Assembly: GCA_965530755.1 (NCBI GenBank)
Contig: CBESNA010000017.1
Location: 12,735 to 76,734 of the forward strand
Direction: 5' to 3'
Length of the DNA stretch: 64,000 nucleotides
Origin: SZUA-35 sp965530755
Lineage (GTDB): Bacteria; Actinomycetota; Acidimicrobiia; Acidimicrobiales; SZUA-35
Under the pieces are notes generated by a model. It saw nothing but the letters and a program-made list of their open reading frames with translations. It was not told where the DNA came from and did no database searches. Position numbers and translations under genes: made by a program. This document shows, one piece after another, positions 16,662 through 25,267 of this stretch (positions are counted from its first letter, which is position 1; every line of letters begins with the position of its first letter).

Positions 16662-18047
16662 TCAGCTCGGTCGGAGTTCGAGTCCTTCTGGCCGCCAGTG
16701 GCGACCGGCGAACACGAACTGGTTCACCGTGCAATGACGCTCGAGGAAGCCGGCCTCGCAATAGGCGAGATAGAAGCGCCACAGCCTGGTGAATCGCTCA
16801 TCGAGACCGAGTGCGTACACCTCGTCGATCCTGGCGTCGAACGCCTCGCGCCACTGGCGGAGGGTCTCGGCGTAGTGAGCAGACAAATCTTCCACGTCGA
16901 TGACCTGCATTCGCGTCGCCGAACTGACCGACTTGGTGATCGCCCCGATCGACGGAAGGAATCCACCGGGGAAGATGAACCGCCGGATGAAGTCCTCGGT
17001 GTTCTTGGTTCGTTCGTAGCGGCGATCGGGGACACAGATGGCTTGGATGGCAACGAGGCCGTCGGCTTCGAGACAGCGCTCGATGGTCGCGAAATAGTTG
17101 TCGTAGTCCCGCCAATCGACCGCTTCGATCATCTCGATCGATACGACTCGGTCGTACCGACCTTCGAGATCGCGCCAGTCGCTGTCGAGCAGGGTGACGT
17201 CGTCCGATCGACCGGCCAGCCCGACTCGGTGCGTTGCTTCCTTCAGTTGTTCCTTCGAGATGGTCGTGGTGGTCACTCTGCACCCCGTGGTGTCAACGGC
17301 GCGCAGGGCGAACCCTCCCCAGCCGGTCCCGATCTCGAGCAGCGAGTGGTCAGACGAGACTCCGAGCTTGTTCAGCAAGCGGTCGTACTTGTGGCGTGAA
17401 CCCTCGGCGAGCGCAGCCTCGGCGGAGGGGAAGATGGCGGACGAGTAGGTGAGCGTCTCGTCGAGGAAGATCCGGAAGAAGTCGTTTCCGAGGTCGTAGT
17501 GGCTCGCGATGTCCTCGCGATTTCGCGACCGGCTCGGCGTGGGGAGCGCCGCTCTGATTCGATCGGTTGCCCAACCCGTTGCGTTGGAGATCCGATTGCG
17601 GAGTTCGTCGATGGGCTCGAGGCTGCGGATGATCGATCGGACCACCGTCACTGGGTCATCGCTGTCCCACCATCCTTCGAAATAGCCACGGCCGAGACCG
17701 ATCGACCCCTCCTTCACCAGCGATGTCCATGCTCGCGAGTCGAGCACTTCGAGCGTCGCGATCAACTGGTCTCCATCGAGGTCGAGAGGCGCCCCGACGG
17801 TCGTTATCCGGTCGCCGGCACGAACCTCCGACTCGCCGACAGGGGCATCGAGCTCGGCGCCGCCCCGTTCGATGATGACGACCCGATCACGCTCGATGCG
17901 GTCGAGCAGACGCAACACGGCCGATCGTGCAGCCCTCGCAGCGATGCTGGGCGCAGCCTCCGGGGTGTGGCCGGCTCGCCGGAGGAGTCGCCCCGGCTGG
18001 ACGGGGCCGACGGAGCCGTTGATCGTTGCGGTGTGCTGGTCGGTCAT
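16662..18047 (-). CDS. Cyclopropane-fatty-acyl-phospholipid synthase family methyltransferase
   Basis: A 461-residue SAM-dependent fatty-acid methyltransferase of the CFA synthase/mycolic-acid-methyltransferase family. An N-terminal domain of about 150 residues (lipid-binding in CFA synthases) is followed by the catalytic domain: IASHYDLGNDFFRIFLDETLTYS, the SAM motif LLEIGTGWGGFALRA, and SIEMIEAV. It would add a methyl or methylene to the double bond of membrane-lipid acyl chains. It is the last gene of an operon with an FAD amine oxidase and a DUF1365 protein, each joined by 4-base overlaps. In other bacteria this trio accompanies modified (cyclopropane, methyl-branched or furan) fatty acids; the product here is not known. 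Confidence 0.92.
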   Translation of the reverse strand: MTDQHTATINGSVGPVQPGRLLRRAGHTPEAAPSIAARAARSAVLRLLDRIERDRVVIIERGGAELDAPVGESEVRAGDRITTVGAPLDLDGDQLIATLEVLDSRAWTSLVKEGSIGLGRGYFEGWWDSDDPVTVVRSIIRSLEPIDELRNRISNATGWATDRIRAALPTPSRSRNREDIASHYDLGNDFFRIFLDETLTYSSAIFPSAEAALAEGSRHKYDRLLNKLGVSSDHSLLEIGTGWGGFALRAVDTTGCRVTTTTISKEQLKEATHRVGLAGRSDDVTLLDSDWRDLEGRYDRVVSIEMIEAVDWRDYDNYFATIERCLEADGLVAIQAICVPDRRYERTKNTEDFIRRFIFPGGFLPSIGAITKSVSSATRMQVIDVEDLSAHYAETLRQWREAFDARIDEVYALGLDERFTRLWRFYLAYCEAGFLERHCTVNQFVFAGRHWRPEGLELRPS

Positions 18048-18838
18048 GCGGAAACCTCAGTTGATGATCGTTTGGGATGGGAGACGAACGGAACGCCCTT
18101 GCGCCACAGCCGGGAGGCCTGGGCGTGGATGCCGGCGCTCACGCGATGGGTCGGCAGGGGAGTGGATCGGAGGGATCGAGCGAGCAGTTCGCGGGTGGCC
18201 GGGACTCGATGCGTTCGCAATGCCGTGTGGAGGACGAGCTCGTCGGCTGGGTTCAGCACGTCGATGTCGATGGCCACTCGGTCGTCGCGATCGGCGACGC
18301 GCAGCTCGTAGCGATGGTCCATGCCGAGGAACGGCGAGACGTGCAGGGTCTTGTCGAAGCTTGAATGCAGCCACCCATCGGTCGCATCGAGGGCCAGTGG
18401 ATAGCGGTGTCGTTCCTTCCACGGCGTGTTTGTCACCTCGAGGACAGCGCCGACGGGATGAACGTCGTCGACCGCGGTGGTGGGCTCGATCGAGTCCCAC
18501 ACGAGGTAGACGGTGATCGGGTTGAAGAGCCACCCCCAACGTCGGATCTGGGTCACCATCCGAACCGGTCCCTCGACGGGTCGACCGATCACCGCAGTGA
18601 CCTCAGAGCGAGCGGCGTCACCGAGTGAGCCACTTACTGTGACCCCGTAGTCTTTGCGGTGAAAGCGGGCAGGAGCGACTCGGTGGGACGAGAACGCAGG
18701 GTGGAGCGAGCAGAGGTCGTCCGGTCGGTCAGGGTCGATCCAGACCTGGCTCACTGGCGACGTGAACTGATGGAAGGCCGTGGCCTCCCGACGGTGCACC
18801 ACCGAGCCCTCGCAGATCGCAGGCGGGCCCGGCCTCAC
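18044..18838 (-). CDS. DUF1365 protein of lipid-modification operon
   Basis: A 264-residue DUF1365 protein. Recognisable blocks are ICEGSVVHRR at the start, FRIRRWGWLFNPI-like sequence (QIRRWGWLFNPITVY), EVTNTPWKERHRYPL, and FDKTLHVSPFLGMDHRYEL. The biochemical role is not established, but DUF1365 genes almost always sit between an FAD amine oxidase and a CFA-type methyltransferase, as here. GTG 18838 overlaps the amine oxidase stop (GTGA) and is preferred over the upstream start at 18910. The stop overlaps the methyltransferase start by 4 bases. Confidence 0.9.
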   Translation of the reverse strand: MRPGPPAICEGSVVHRREATAFHQFTSPVSQVWIDPDRPDDLCSLHPAFSSHRVAPARFHRKDYGVTVSGSLGDAARSEVTAVIGRPVEGPVRMVTQIRRWGWLFNPITVYLVWDSIEPTTAVDDVHPVGAVLEVTNTPWKERHRYPLALDATDGWLHSSFDKTLHVSPFLGMDHRYELRVADRDDRVAIDIDVLNPADELVLHTALRTHRVPATRELLARSLRSTPLPTHRVSAGIHAQASRLWRKGVPFVSHPKRSSTEVSA

Positions 18839-20127
18839 CAGTCGACCCCGAGTCGGCGGCACACCCGTAGACCGGAGGTGATGCCGTCCTCGTGGAATCC
18901 GTAGCCCCAATAGGCGCCGGCAAAGTGCGTGCCGCGGCTCCCGTCAATGTCGTCGAACCGGGCCTGCGCCTCGATGGCAGGGCCGTCGAACACGGGGTGG
19001 GCATACTCGAAGCTCGCGAGCACTGCGCCGGGGTCGATTCGGTGATCGCTGTTGAGGCTCACGAGGTAGCGCAGGCTGCCGTCCAAGCGCTGAAGGTCGG
19101 TCATGTCGTACGTGAGTGTGCTGACCCGCTCGGGGTCCTCGCCTGGCTGGGGCCGGTCGTAATTCCAGGCCGACCATGCGGCCCGGACCGGAGAGAGCAC
19201 CGAAGTGTCGGTGTGAAGGGTCGCTCGATTGGGCTGGTAGCCGATCGCTCCGAGGACCTCCTTCTCGTCCGGCGACGCATCGGCGAGGATCCCGAGCGTT
19301 TGGTCCGAATGGCAGGCAAAGATGATCTTGTCGAATGTCTCAGCCCGATCGAACGAGTCCGTGTCTCGGTCGGTGAGGACGGTCACGACGCCGTCTGATC
19401 TCTCGACCGACCGCACGGGTGTTGCGAGGCGAATCTCACCGCCGAACCGATCGGAGATCGCATCGACGTACACCCTGCTGCCGCCGGTGATCGTCCGCCA
19501 CTGCGGGCGGTCACCGACGCCAAGGAGTCCGTGATTCGCAAGAAACCGCAACAGGCTGATCGCCGGGAACTCGTCGAACGTGGCGGGGTCGGCGGACCAG
19601 ACAGACGACCCCATCGGGATGAGGTGTTGTTCCCGGAAAGCCTTCGAGTATCGACCAGCGTCGAGGAAGTCGCCGATGCTCTGCGTCTCGTCGCCAGCGT
19701 TGTCGCCACCGTCTGCGGCCTCCAGCAACCGCTTGGCGGACCGGTAGAAGCGGGCGATGTCGGCGAGCATGCGCCACATCGTCGGACGGACGATGTTCCG
19801 CTTGTCGGCGAACAACGTGCGCAGGTTCGTGGCTCGGTAGGTGAAGTCGGCCCCTCGATCGGTCACGCCGAAGCTCATCTCGGTGTCCTGCACCGGCACA
19901 CCGAGCTCCTCGAAGAGGCGAACGAGGTTCGGATAGTTGCGATCGTTGTGCACGATGAAGCCGGTGTCGATGGCGAGTTCGCCAGCTGTTGGGTCATTGA
20001 CGGTGACAGTGTTCGAGTGCCCGCCGAGACGGGGCGAAGCCTCGAACAACGTGACCTCGTGGTGCGGACCCAACACGTGGGCGCAGGTGAGTCCGGCGAT
20101 CCCGGACCCGACGATGGCGATGCGCAT
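18835..20127 (-). CDS. FAD-dependent amine-oxidase-like protein of lipid-modification operon
   Basis: A 430-residue flavoprotein. The dinucleotide-binding motif is at the very N-terminus (MRIAIVGSGIAGLTCAHVL), followed by the FAD-contact RLGGHSNTV and the late block HFAGAYWGYGFHEDG. Despite the amine-oxidase fold, homologues in this gene arrangement are thought to act on lipids as desaturase or saturase partners of the CFA-like enzyme. ATG 20127 puts the Rossmann motif at residue 2; an upstream Met at 20169 is possible. First gene of the operon with DUF1365 and the methyltransferase. Confidence 0.88.
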   Translation of the reverse strand: MRIAIVGSGIAGLTCAHVLGPHHEVTLFEASPRLGGHSNTVTVNDPTAGELAIDTGFIVHNDRNYPNLVRLFEELGVPVQDTEMSFGVTDRGADFTYRATNLRTLFADKRNIVRPTMWRMLADIARFYRSAKRLLEAADGGDNAGDETQSIGDFLDAGRYSKAFREQHLIPMGSSVWSADPATFDEFPAISLLRFLANHGLLGVGDRPQWRTITGGSRVYVDAISDRFGGEIRLATPVRSVERSDGVVTVLTDRDTDSFDRAETFDKIIFACHSDQTLGILADASPDEKEVLGAIGYQPNRATLHTDTSVLSPVRAAWSAWNYDRPQPGEDPERVSTLTYDMTDLQRLDGSLRYLVSLNSDHRIDPGAVLASFEYAHPVFDGPAIEAQARFDDIDGSRGTHFAGAYWGYGFHEDGITSGLRVCRRLGVDW

Positions 20128-20220
20128 GGCTAGGTGTTCGTCGCCGAACGCCGTTTGGATGCTCTGCATCGAGATGCCGTACCCATCGATCCGGCACTCA
20201 ACCCCGCCATCTGCGCAACT

Positions 20221-20259
20221 GCGTCGCGTTTTGCTCGGAAAGCGACGCATACGCGACGC
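20221..20259. repeat. Inverted repeat between divergent amine oxidase and DUF512 genes
   Basis: GCGTCGCG at 20221-20228 is exactly complemented by CGCGACGC at 20252-20259, with a further GCGACGC copy at 20242-20248. It lies in the 200-base divergent promoter region and could be an operator; no regulator is assigned. Confidence 0.45.
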
Positions 20260-20315
20260 GGTTGGGCGCGTTGGGGCGGAGACGAACGGCTCAGCTGGAC
20301 CCACCGGCATCGCCG

Positions 20316-20321
20316 TAGACT
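20316..20321 (+). promoter_or_regulatory. -10 box for DUF512 gene (predicted leaderless)
   Basis: TAGACT, 6 bases before GTG 20328. Confidence 0.6.
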
Positions 20322-20327
20322 CCTGCG

Positions 20328-21731
20328 GTGGCTCTTCCCACCGTGATCGCCGTCGTTCCGGACTCGCCCGCCGCTCAGGCCGGGGTGTTCGTCGGCGATG
20401 TCCTGCGCACGGTGAACGGCGAGCAACCCCGTGACGTCATCCAATATCAACTGTTGGTCGACGAGGCTTCCGTCGTCCTCGACATCGAGCGAGCAGGTTT
20501 CGAACGCGTCATCGAGATCGAGAAGGCCGATGGCGCACCCCTCGGCATCGAGGTGCAGTCGTCGCTCTTCGACCAGGTCCGCACGTGTGACAACCACTGC
20601 GCGTTCTGCTTCATCTATCAGCTGCCCGAGGGCATGCGGAAGAGCCTCTCTCTCAAAGACGACGACTTCCGGCTGTCGTTCCTCTACGGCAACTTCACCA
20701 CGCTCACCCGTTTCACCGAGGCGGATCTCGAACGAGTGGTCACCGAAGGCTTGTCACCGCTCTACGTGAGCATCCATGCCACCGATCCAGATCTCCGCAA
20801 TCACATGCTTCGCAACCGGCGCGGTGCCACCAGCCTTCGCTGGCTGCGAGCGTTGCTCGACCACGGGATCGAGGTCCACGGCCAGATCGTCGTGTGCCCG
20901 GGCGTCAACGACGCGAGTGCATTCGAGCAGACCCTCGCCGGCGTTCTCGACGAGTATCCCGAGCTCGCTTCGCTCGCTGTGGTCCCGCTCGGCGTGAGCG
21001 ATCACTCGAACGAACCGGAGATGCGATTCCACACGATCGACGAAGCCGCGGCTGTGGTCGATCTCGTGGAACGCTGGCAGCAGATCTACGCTGATCTGCT
21101 CGGTCATCGCCTCGTCTTCGCTGCCGACGAGTACTACCTTCTGGCCAAGCGCCCCTTCCCCGAACCCGACGTCTACGAAGGTTTCCCGATGCACGAGGAC
21201 GGGATCGGGATGGCCCGCACCTTCGAACTCGAATTCAAGGGTGAGGTCGACGACGCCACTGGGACCAAGTCCGGATTCTTTGCCTGGGTCGAGGGCGCGC
21301 CGGCAGAGGGCTATCGAGCACCACGCCTGGCCGGTGGTACCGGCATTGGCGACGGGCTCATCCAACTCATGCCCTCCCGGAGTGCGCCGATCGGCATCCT
21401 CACCGGCCGTTACGGGGCCGAAATCCTCCGCCCACTGATCGACGAACTCGATCGCGACGACATCCGAGTGATCCCCGTCGACAACGAGTTCTTCGGCGGC
21501 AACATCGCCGTCACCGGACTGATGGTCGGTGTCGACCTTGCTCGCGTCCTCGCCGATCAGCCGCAGGGCCACCGCTACCTCCTGCCAGACGTCTGCCTCT
21601 CGGGAGGTGTGTTCCTCGATGGCACGTCCGTCGATGATCTTCCCCGCCCCGTCGAGATCATCAGCACCGATGGCATCGCTCTACGCGACGCTCTCGGCCG
21701 CGCCCCCAAGAAAGCCCTGGTCACGTCATGA
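20328..21731 (+). CDS. DUF512 protein: PDZ - radical SAM - DUF512
   Basis: A 467-residue conserved bacterial protein in three parts: an N-terminal PDZ-like domain (residues 1-70), a radical-SAM-like region with cysteines 87, 91 and 94 in the CX3CX2C spacing (CDNHCAFC), and the C-terminal DUF512 domain. The Cys spacing predicts a 4Fe-4S cluster and SAM radical chemistry, but no substrate is established for this family. It is commonly next to der (engA), and here overlaps der by 4 bases, which hints at ribosome-related work. Confidence 0.92.
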   Translation: MALPTVIAVVPDSPAAQAGVFVGDVLRTVNGEQPRDVIQYQLLVDEASVVLDIERAGFERVIEIEKADGAPLGIEVQSSLFDQVRTCDNHCAFCFIYQLPEGMRKSLSLKDDDFRLSFLYGNFTTLTRFTEADLERVVTEGLSPLYVSIHATDPDLRNHMLRNRRGATSLRWLRALLDHGIEVHGQIVVCPGVNDASAFEQTLAGVLDEYPELASLAVVPLGVSDHSNEPEMRFHTIDEAAAVVDLVERWQQIYADLLGHRLVFAADEYYLLAKRPFPEPDVYEGFPMHEDGIGMARTFELEFKGEVDDATGTKSGFFAWVEGAPAEGYRAPRLAGGTGIGDGLIQLMPSRSAPIGILTGRYGAEILRPLIDELDRDDIRVIPVDNEFFGGNIAVTGLMVGVDLARVLADQPQGHRYLLPDVCLSGGVFLDGTSVDDLPRPVEIISTDGIALRDALGRAPKKALVTS

Positions 21732-23038
21732 CGTCGGTTCCTTCTGCCCTGCCAACGGTGGTGATCGTCGGCCGTCCGAATGTCGGCAAGTCCACCCTGA
21801 TGAATCGGATCCTCGGCCGCAGGGAGGCCATCGTCGAGGAGAGTCCTGGCATCACACGCGACCGGAAAGAGGTCGAGGCCGAGTGGCAGGGCCGAGACTT
21901 CCTGCTGATCGACACCGGTGGTTGGATGGCCAAGGGCACCGCGATGGACGAGAAGGTGAGCAAACAGGCCGAGGAGGCGATGAGCCAGGCCGACGTCGTA
22001 CTCTTCGTGGTCGACGCTGCTGTCGGAATCACCGAGGAGGACGACCAGGCCGTCAAGAGGGTCCGCAAGCTCGGTGTTCCGGTGCTTCTCGTCGCCAACA
22101 AGATCGACGACTCCCGTCACGAGCAGAGCCTCTGGGGTCTCGTGTCCCTCGGGCTCGGGCCGGCCCACCCGGTCAGTTCGCTCCACGGTCGTGGCATCGG
22201 AGATCTTCTCGACGAGGTCTGTGCCAAACTCCCGGAAGCCATCCCTGAAGCGGTCGTGGAAGAGCCGGACAGAATCTTCTCCATTGCGCTCGTCGGGCGA
22301 CCCAACGTCGGCAAGTCCACACTCTTCAACCGTCTCATCGGTGAGGAGCGTTCGATCACACATGACATGCCGGGCACCACCCGCGACACCGTCGACACCG
22401 TCGTCGACACCTCGACCGGTCCTGTGCGCTTCCTCGACACCGCCGGCATGCGTCGCCGGAGCCGCATCGACGAAGACACCGAGTACTACTCGGTCGTCCG
22501 GGCGCTCAAGGCCGTCGACACCGCAGATGTCGCACTTCTCGTGATGGACGCCACAGAGGGTGTCACCCATCAGGATCAGCGCCTGGCTGAGCGAGTCGAC
22601 GCCGCCGGCTGCCCAATCGTGCTGGTGTTCAACAAGTGGGAGCTGCTCTCCACGGAGCGTCGGGAGGCACTGACTCTCCAGGTCGAGCGCAAGCTCAACT
22701 TCCTCCCCGACGTTCCGCTCCACCGGATCTCCGCCCTCACCGGCCGCGGGGTCGAACGGCTCCTGCCGTCGCTCAACATTGCCATCGATGCCTATCAGTC
22801 CCGGGCTCCCACCCGGAAGGTCAACGAGGTCATCAAGATCGCCCAACAGCAGCAGCCGGCTCCTCACGGAGCTCGCGTGCTCTATGCAACGCAGGGTGCG
22901 ACTGACCCGCCGACGTTCACCCTCTTCACCAACCGCGACATCCCGGATCACTACATGCGTTACCTCGAACGTCGCCTCCGCGAGGACCTCGAGCTCGGAC
23001 CGACGCCGGTCAAAATGCGCATACGCAAGCGCTCCTGA
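21728..23038 (+). CDS. der: Ribosome biogenesis GTPase Der (EngA)
   Basis: A 436-residue GTPase with two tandem G domains and a C-terminal KH-like domain, needed for 50S subunit assembly. GRPNVGKS occurs twice (about residues 15 and 190), each followed by a DTGG or DTAG switch II and NKxD-type motifs (NKID, NKWE). The KH-like end starts around VNEVIKIAQQQQP. Coupled to the DUF512 gene by ATGA. Confidence 0.97.
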   Translation: MTSVPSALPTVVIVGRPNVGKSTLMNRILGRREAIVEESPGITRDRKEVEAEWQGRDFLLIDTGGWMAKGTAMDEKVSKQAEEAMSQADVVLFVVDAAVGITEEDDQAVKRVRKLGVPVLLVANKIDDSRHEQSLWGLVSLGLGPAHPVSSLHGRGIGDLLDEVCAKLPEAIPEAVVEEPDRIFSIALVGRPNVGKSTLFNRLIGEERSITHDMPGTTRDTVDTVVDTSTGPVRFLDTAGMRRRSRIDEDTEYYSVVRALKAVDTADVALLVMDATEGVTHQDQRLAERVDAAGCPIVLVFNKWELLSTERREALTLQVERKLNFLPDVPLHRISALTGRGVERLLPSLNIAIDAYQSRAPTRKVNEVIKIAQQQQPAPHGARVLYATQGATDPPTFTLFTNRDIPDHYMRYLERRLREDLELGPTPVKMRIRKRS

Positions 23039-23061
23039 CCAGGGTCGACAAGACTGCGACG

Positions 23062-23748
23062 ATGAGCATCGGCGGAGGGTGTCATGACGAGTTCGACCTC
23101 GATCGCGCCTACGCCGTGCAGACTCCGGAAGACAATCGACGCCTGTACGCCGAGTGGGCAGCCAGCTACGACGAGGGTTTCGTCGCACGACATGGCTACG
23201 TGATCCACGAGGCGGTGGTCGATGCATTCCTGCGCCGGCCCCGTGCCGATGGCAGCGTGCTCGATGTCGGCTGTGGCACGGGAGTCGTTGGCATCGAGCT
23301 GCGGCGACGGGGTGTCGGGTTGGTCGACGGGATCGACCTGAGCGCCGAGATGTTGGAAATCGCAGCAACCAAGACCGCCGACGATGGTCGCCCGGTGTAT
23401 CGCGATCTCATCGCCGCTGACCTCACTCAGCCGCTCTCGATCGATGACTCGACGTTTGCCGGAGTCGTCAGCGCTGGAGCATTCACACATGGGCACTTGG
23501 GGCCCGAACCGCTGAGCGAGCTGTTGCGCATCGCCGAGTCGAACGCGGTCTTCGCCATCGCCGTCAACGCAGATCACTTCGTGGAGGCCGGGTTCGCATC
23601 GTGGATCGATCGGGCTGTCGAGGGCGAGAGCATCCACGACGTCGAGATCGTCTCCACTCCGATATACGACGCCGATCGGTACGCCGCCGGTGATGCTGAT
23701 GACCATGCCGGCACGCTCTCGTCCGTGGTGTTGTTCTCTCGGTCATGA
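23062..23748 (+). CDS. Class I SAM-dependent methyltransferase
   Basis: A 228-residue methyltransferase with motif I VLDVGCGTGVVGIELRRRG near residue 68 and the acidic end of beta2 in VDGIDLSAEMLE. The N-terminal YAEWAASYDEGF is typical of small-molecule (ubiquinone/WBSCR27-like) methyltransferases. No target can be inferred. It begins 23 bases after der, so it may ride on the same transcript; no own -10 box was found. Confidence 0.83.
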   Translation: MSIGGGCHDEFDLDRAYAVQTPEDNRRLYAEWAASYDEGFVARHGYVIHEAVVDAFLRRPRADGSVLDVGCGTGVVGIELRRRGVGLVDGIDLSAEMLEIAATKTADDGRPVYRDLIAADLTQPLSIDDSTFAGVVSAGAFTHGHLGPEPLSELLRIAESNAVFAIAVNADHFVEAGFASWIDRAVEGESIHDVEIVSTPIYDADRYAAGDADDHAGTLSSVVLFSRS

Positions 23749-23791
23749 TGCAGGCTCGGTAGGCCTGACCAGGCTGGTCGCAGATCCGGGG

Positions 23792-23797
23792 TAGCCT
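23792..23797 (+). promoter_or_regulatory. -10 box for PP2C gene (predicted leaderless)
   Basis: TAGCCT, 6 bases before ATG 23804. Confidence 0.6.
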
Positions 23798-23803
23798 CGC
23801 CCG

Positions 23804-24883
23804 ATGGAACGGATCCTCCCCGCCCTCGCTGCACTCGTGTGCGCAGGCGCGGCGGTTGTGTGGATTCGGTCGACGATCAGTCGGCAGAAGGTCGCCAGCC
23901 GGCTGAGTACCGAATCGATCGATCCAGATCTCTGGCGTCTCGCCGACGAGGAGTACAAGCGCGATCTCCAGTCGTCGATCTTCGCCATCGCGGCAACCGT
24001 TGCCCTGGTCGTGCTTGCTGTTGTCGGTGTCGATCTCTTCGTTGCAAGCATCGCGAGCACGCTGGCGATATCGCCGGCCATCACGCTGCTACGCCGTACG
24101 CGCCTGAGTGAGGCCGCTCGTATCGCAGCTGCCCGATCAGAAATCGAGAAGCGGGCACGAGAAGTGCTCACCCAGGAGGAGTTGGCGCCGCTCCAGTGGG
24201 CTGCGCGCCTTGCTCCGTCGTCATTCCCCGACCTCTCCGGATTCGAGATCGGTCAGGCGTACCAGCCGGGCAGCGGCGCAATGGCCGGCGATTTCTACGA
24301 CGTCTTCAAGATCGACGAGCATCGCATCGGGGCCGTCATCGGCGACGTCACCGGCCACGGCATCGAACCGTCGATCACGGCGCTGCAGGCCAAGTACCTG
24401 CTGCGCACCTTCCTGATCCAGTTCCGAGATCCGGGGCAGGCTCTTGAACAGCTGAACGCCCAGATGTCCGAGCTCGTTCGCGGTGATGAGTTCATCTCGC
24501 TGTGCGTCATGGTGTTCGACAACGAGGCCGGCACGCTCCGTTTTTCCTCCGCCGGCCACCCCGCAGCCTTCGTCTGGCATTCGAACGAGGTGCGGCCGCT
24601 CGGTGCCACCGGGCCATTGCTGATGCTCGACCCGACTGCTCCGTACCATTCCAGGGAGATGGCCTGGGATCAAGATGACGTGGCTGTGCTGTACACCGAC
24701 GGCCTCGCAGAGGCGAGAAACGGCAACGCACTGTTCGGCGAGGATGGTGTCGCCAACATGATCCGGCGCGATCCAACCGCTTCGCCAGATGTGCTGACCA
24801 AGGTGCTCGTCGAGGCAGCTCGAGATTTCGCCGGCGGTCCGATCAGCGACGACGTTGCGGTTCTGGTGTTGCGTCGGGTGTGA
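23804..24883 (+). CDS. Membrane-anchored SpoIIE/RsbU-type PP2C phosphatase
   Basis: A 359-residue protein. A first hydrophobic segment (residues 3-22) and a longer hairpin-like pair around 60-95 anchor it, followed by a short charged helix and a C-terminal PP2C-SpoIIE phosphatase domain from about residue 140. Metal-binding acidic residues are visible in AGDFYDVFKI and GDVTGHGIEPS, and at the end in SDDVAVLVLRR. In this family the target is usually a phosphorylated anti-anti-sigma factor; none is encoded nearby. The usual PAS or GAF sensor is missing, so the input is probably the membrane part. Confidence 0.87.
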   Translation: MERILPALAALVCAGAAVVWIRSTISRQKVASRLSTESIDPDLWRLADEEYKRDLQSSIFAIAATVALVVLAVVGVDLFVASIASTLAISPAITLLRRTRLSEAARIAAARSEIEKRAREVLTQEELAPLQWAARLAPSSFPDLSGFEIGQAYQPGSGAMAGDFYDVFKIDEHRIGAVIGDVTGHGIEPSITALQAKYLLRTFLIQFRDPGQALEQLNAQMSELVRGDEFISLCVMVFDNEAGTLRFSSAGHPAAFVWHSNEVRPLGATGPLLMLDPTAPYHSREMAWDQDDVAVLYTDGLAEARNGNALFGEDGVANMIRRDPTASPDVLTKVLVEAARDFAGGPISDDVAVLVLRRV

Positions 24884-24890
24884 TGGGGCC

Positions 24891-25109
24891 ATGCCCTGGT
24901 GTGACACGTGTGATGCCTATCGAGCGCCGAACTCGCTGAAGGCCGACGGTCACTGCGCCACGTGTGATTCCGAGGTCGATACGGCCGATCTGAAAGAACA
25001 GGGACCGGTCAAGGCGCCGTGGCACTTCTGGCTGATGGTCGCAGCGCTCACCGTGTATCTCGGATGGCGGCTGATCGAGGGCGTGATCTGGATGATCGAC
25101 AAGTTCTGA
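24891..25109 (+). CDS. Small zinc-ribbon membrane protein
   Basis: A 72-residue protein. Two CX2C pairs (CDTC near residue 4 and CATC near residue 24) form a probable zinc ribbon, followed by one membrane helix (WHFWLMVAALTVYLGWRLI). Starting at ATG 24891, it lies 7 bases after the phosphatase gene and is likely cotranscribed. Similar tiny ribbon-plus-helix proteins are common in Actinobacteria; none has an assigned function that I recognise. Confidence 0.72.
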   Translation: MPWCDTCDAYRAPNSLKADGHCATCDSEVDTADLKEQGPVKAPWHFWLMVAALTVYLGWRLIEGVIWMIDKF

Positions 25110-25168
25110 TCCCGGATTTCGGGGAGCAACCGGCCGACTTTTCCCGACCACTTCGACGTTCACGGCGC

Positions 25169-25174
25169 TAACCT
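25169..25174 (+). promoter_or_regulatory. Possible -10 box of tRNA-Pro
   Basis: TAACCT, 11 bases before the first base of the tRNA. No convincing -35 partner. Confidence 0.4.
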
Positions 25175-25185
25175 GACCGCCGCCA

Positions 25186-25259
25186 CGGGCTGTGGCGCAG
25201 CCTGGTAGCGCACCTCACTGGGGGTGAGGGGGTCGTGAGTTCGAATCTCGCCAGCCCGA
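25186..25259 (+). tRNA. tRNA-Pro (GGG anticodon)
   Basis: A 74-base cloverleaf. Acceptor stem CGGGCTG pairs with CAGCCCG, followed by discriminator A. The D arm is GCGC/GCGC. The anticodon stem CCTCA/TGAGG encloses loop CTGGGGG with anticodon GGG. The T arm GTGAG/CTCGC has loop TTCGAAT. CCA is not encoded. Its 3' end is repeated 1.74 kb downstream. Confidence 0.96.
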
Positions 25260-25267
25260 CCGTGGTT
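25252..25267 (+). repeat. Direct repeat, left copy (tRNA 3' end; putative attL)
   Basis: CAGCCCGACCGTGGTT: the acceptor 3' strand and discriminator of tRNA-Pro plus 8 bases. An identical copy lies at 26993-27008. Confidence 0.8.

Noticed and set aside
16083..17399. 438-codon plus-strand frame opposite the MDMPI-like and CFA-like genes
   Set aside because: Antisense to two recognised families; composition is that of a shadow.
21575..23368. 597-codon open frame on the minus strand across der
   Set aside because: Antisense to a clear Der GTPase; the translation is low-complexity Asp/Glu/Arg-rich without motifs, typical of a GC-rich shadow frame.
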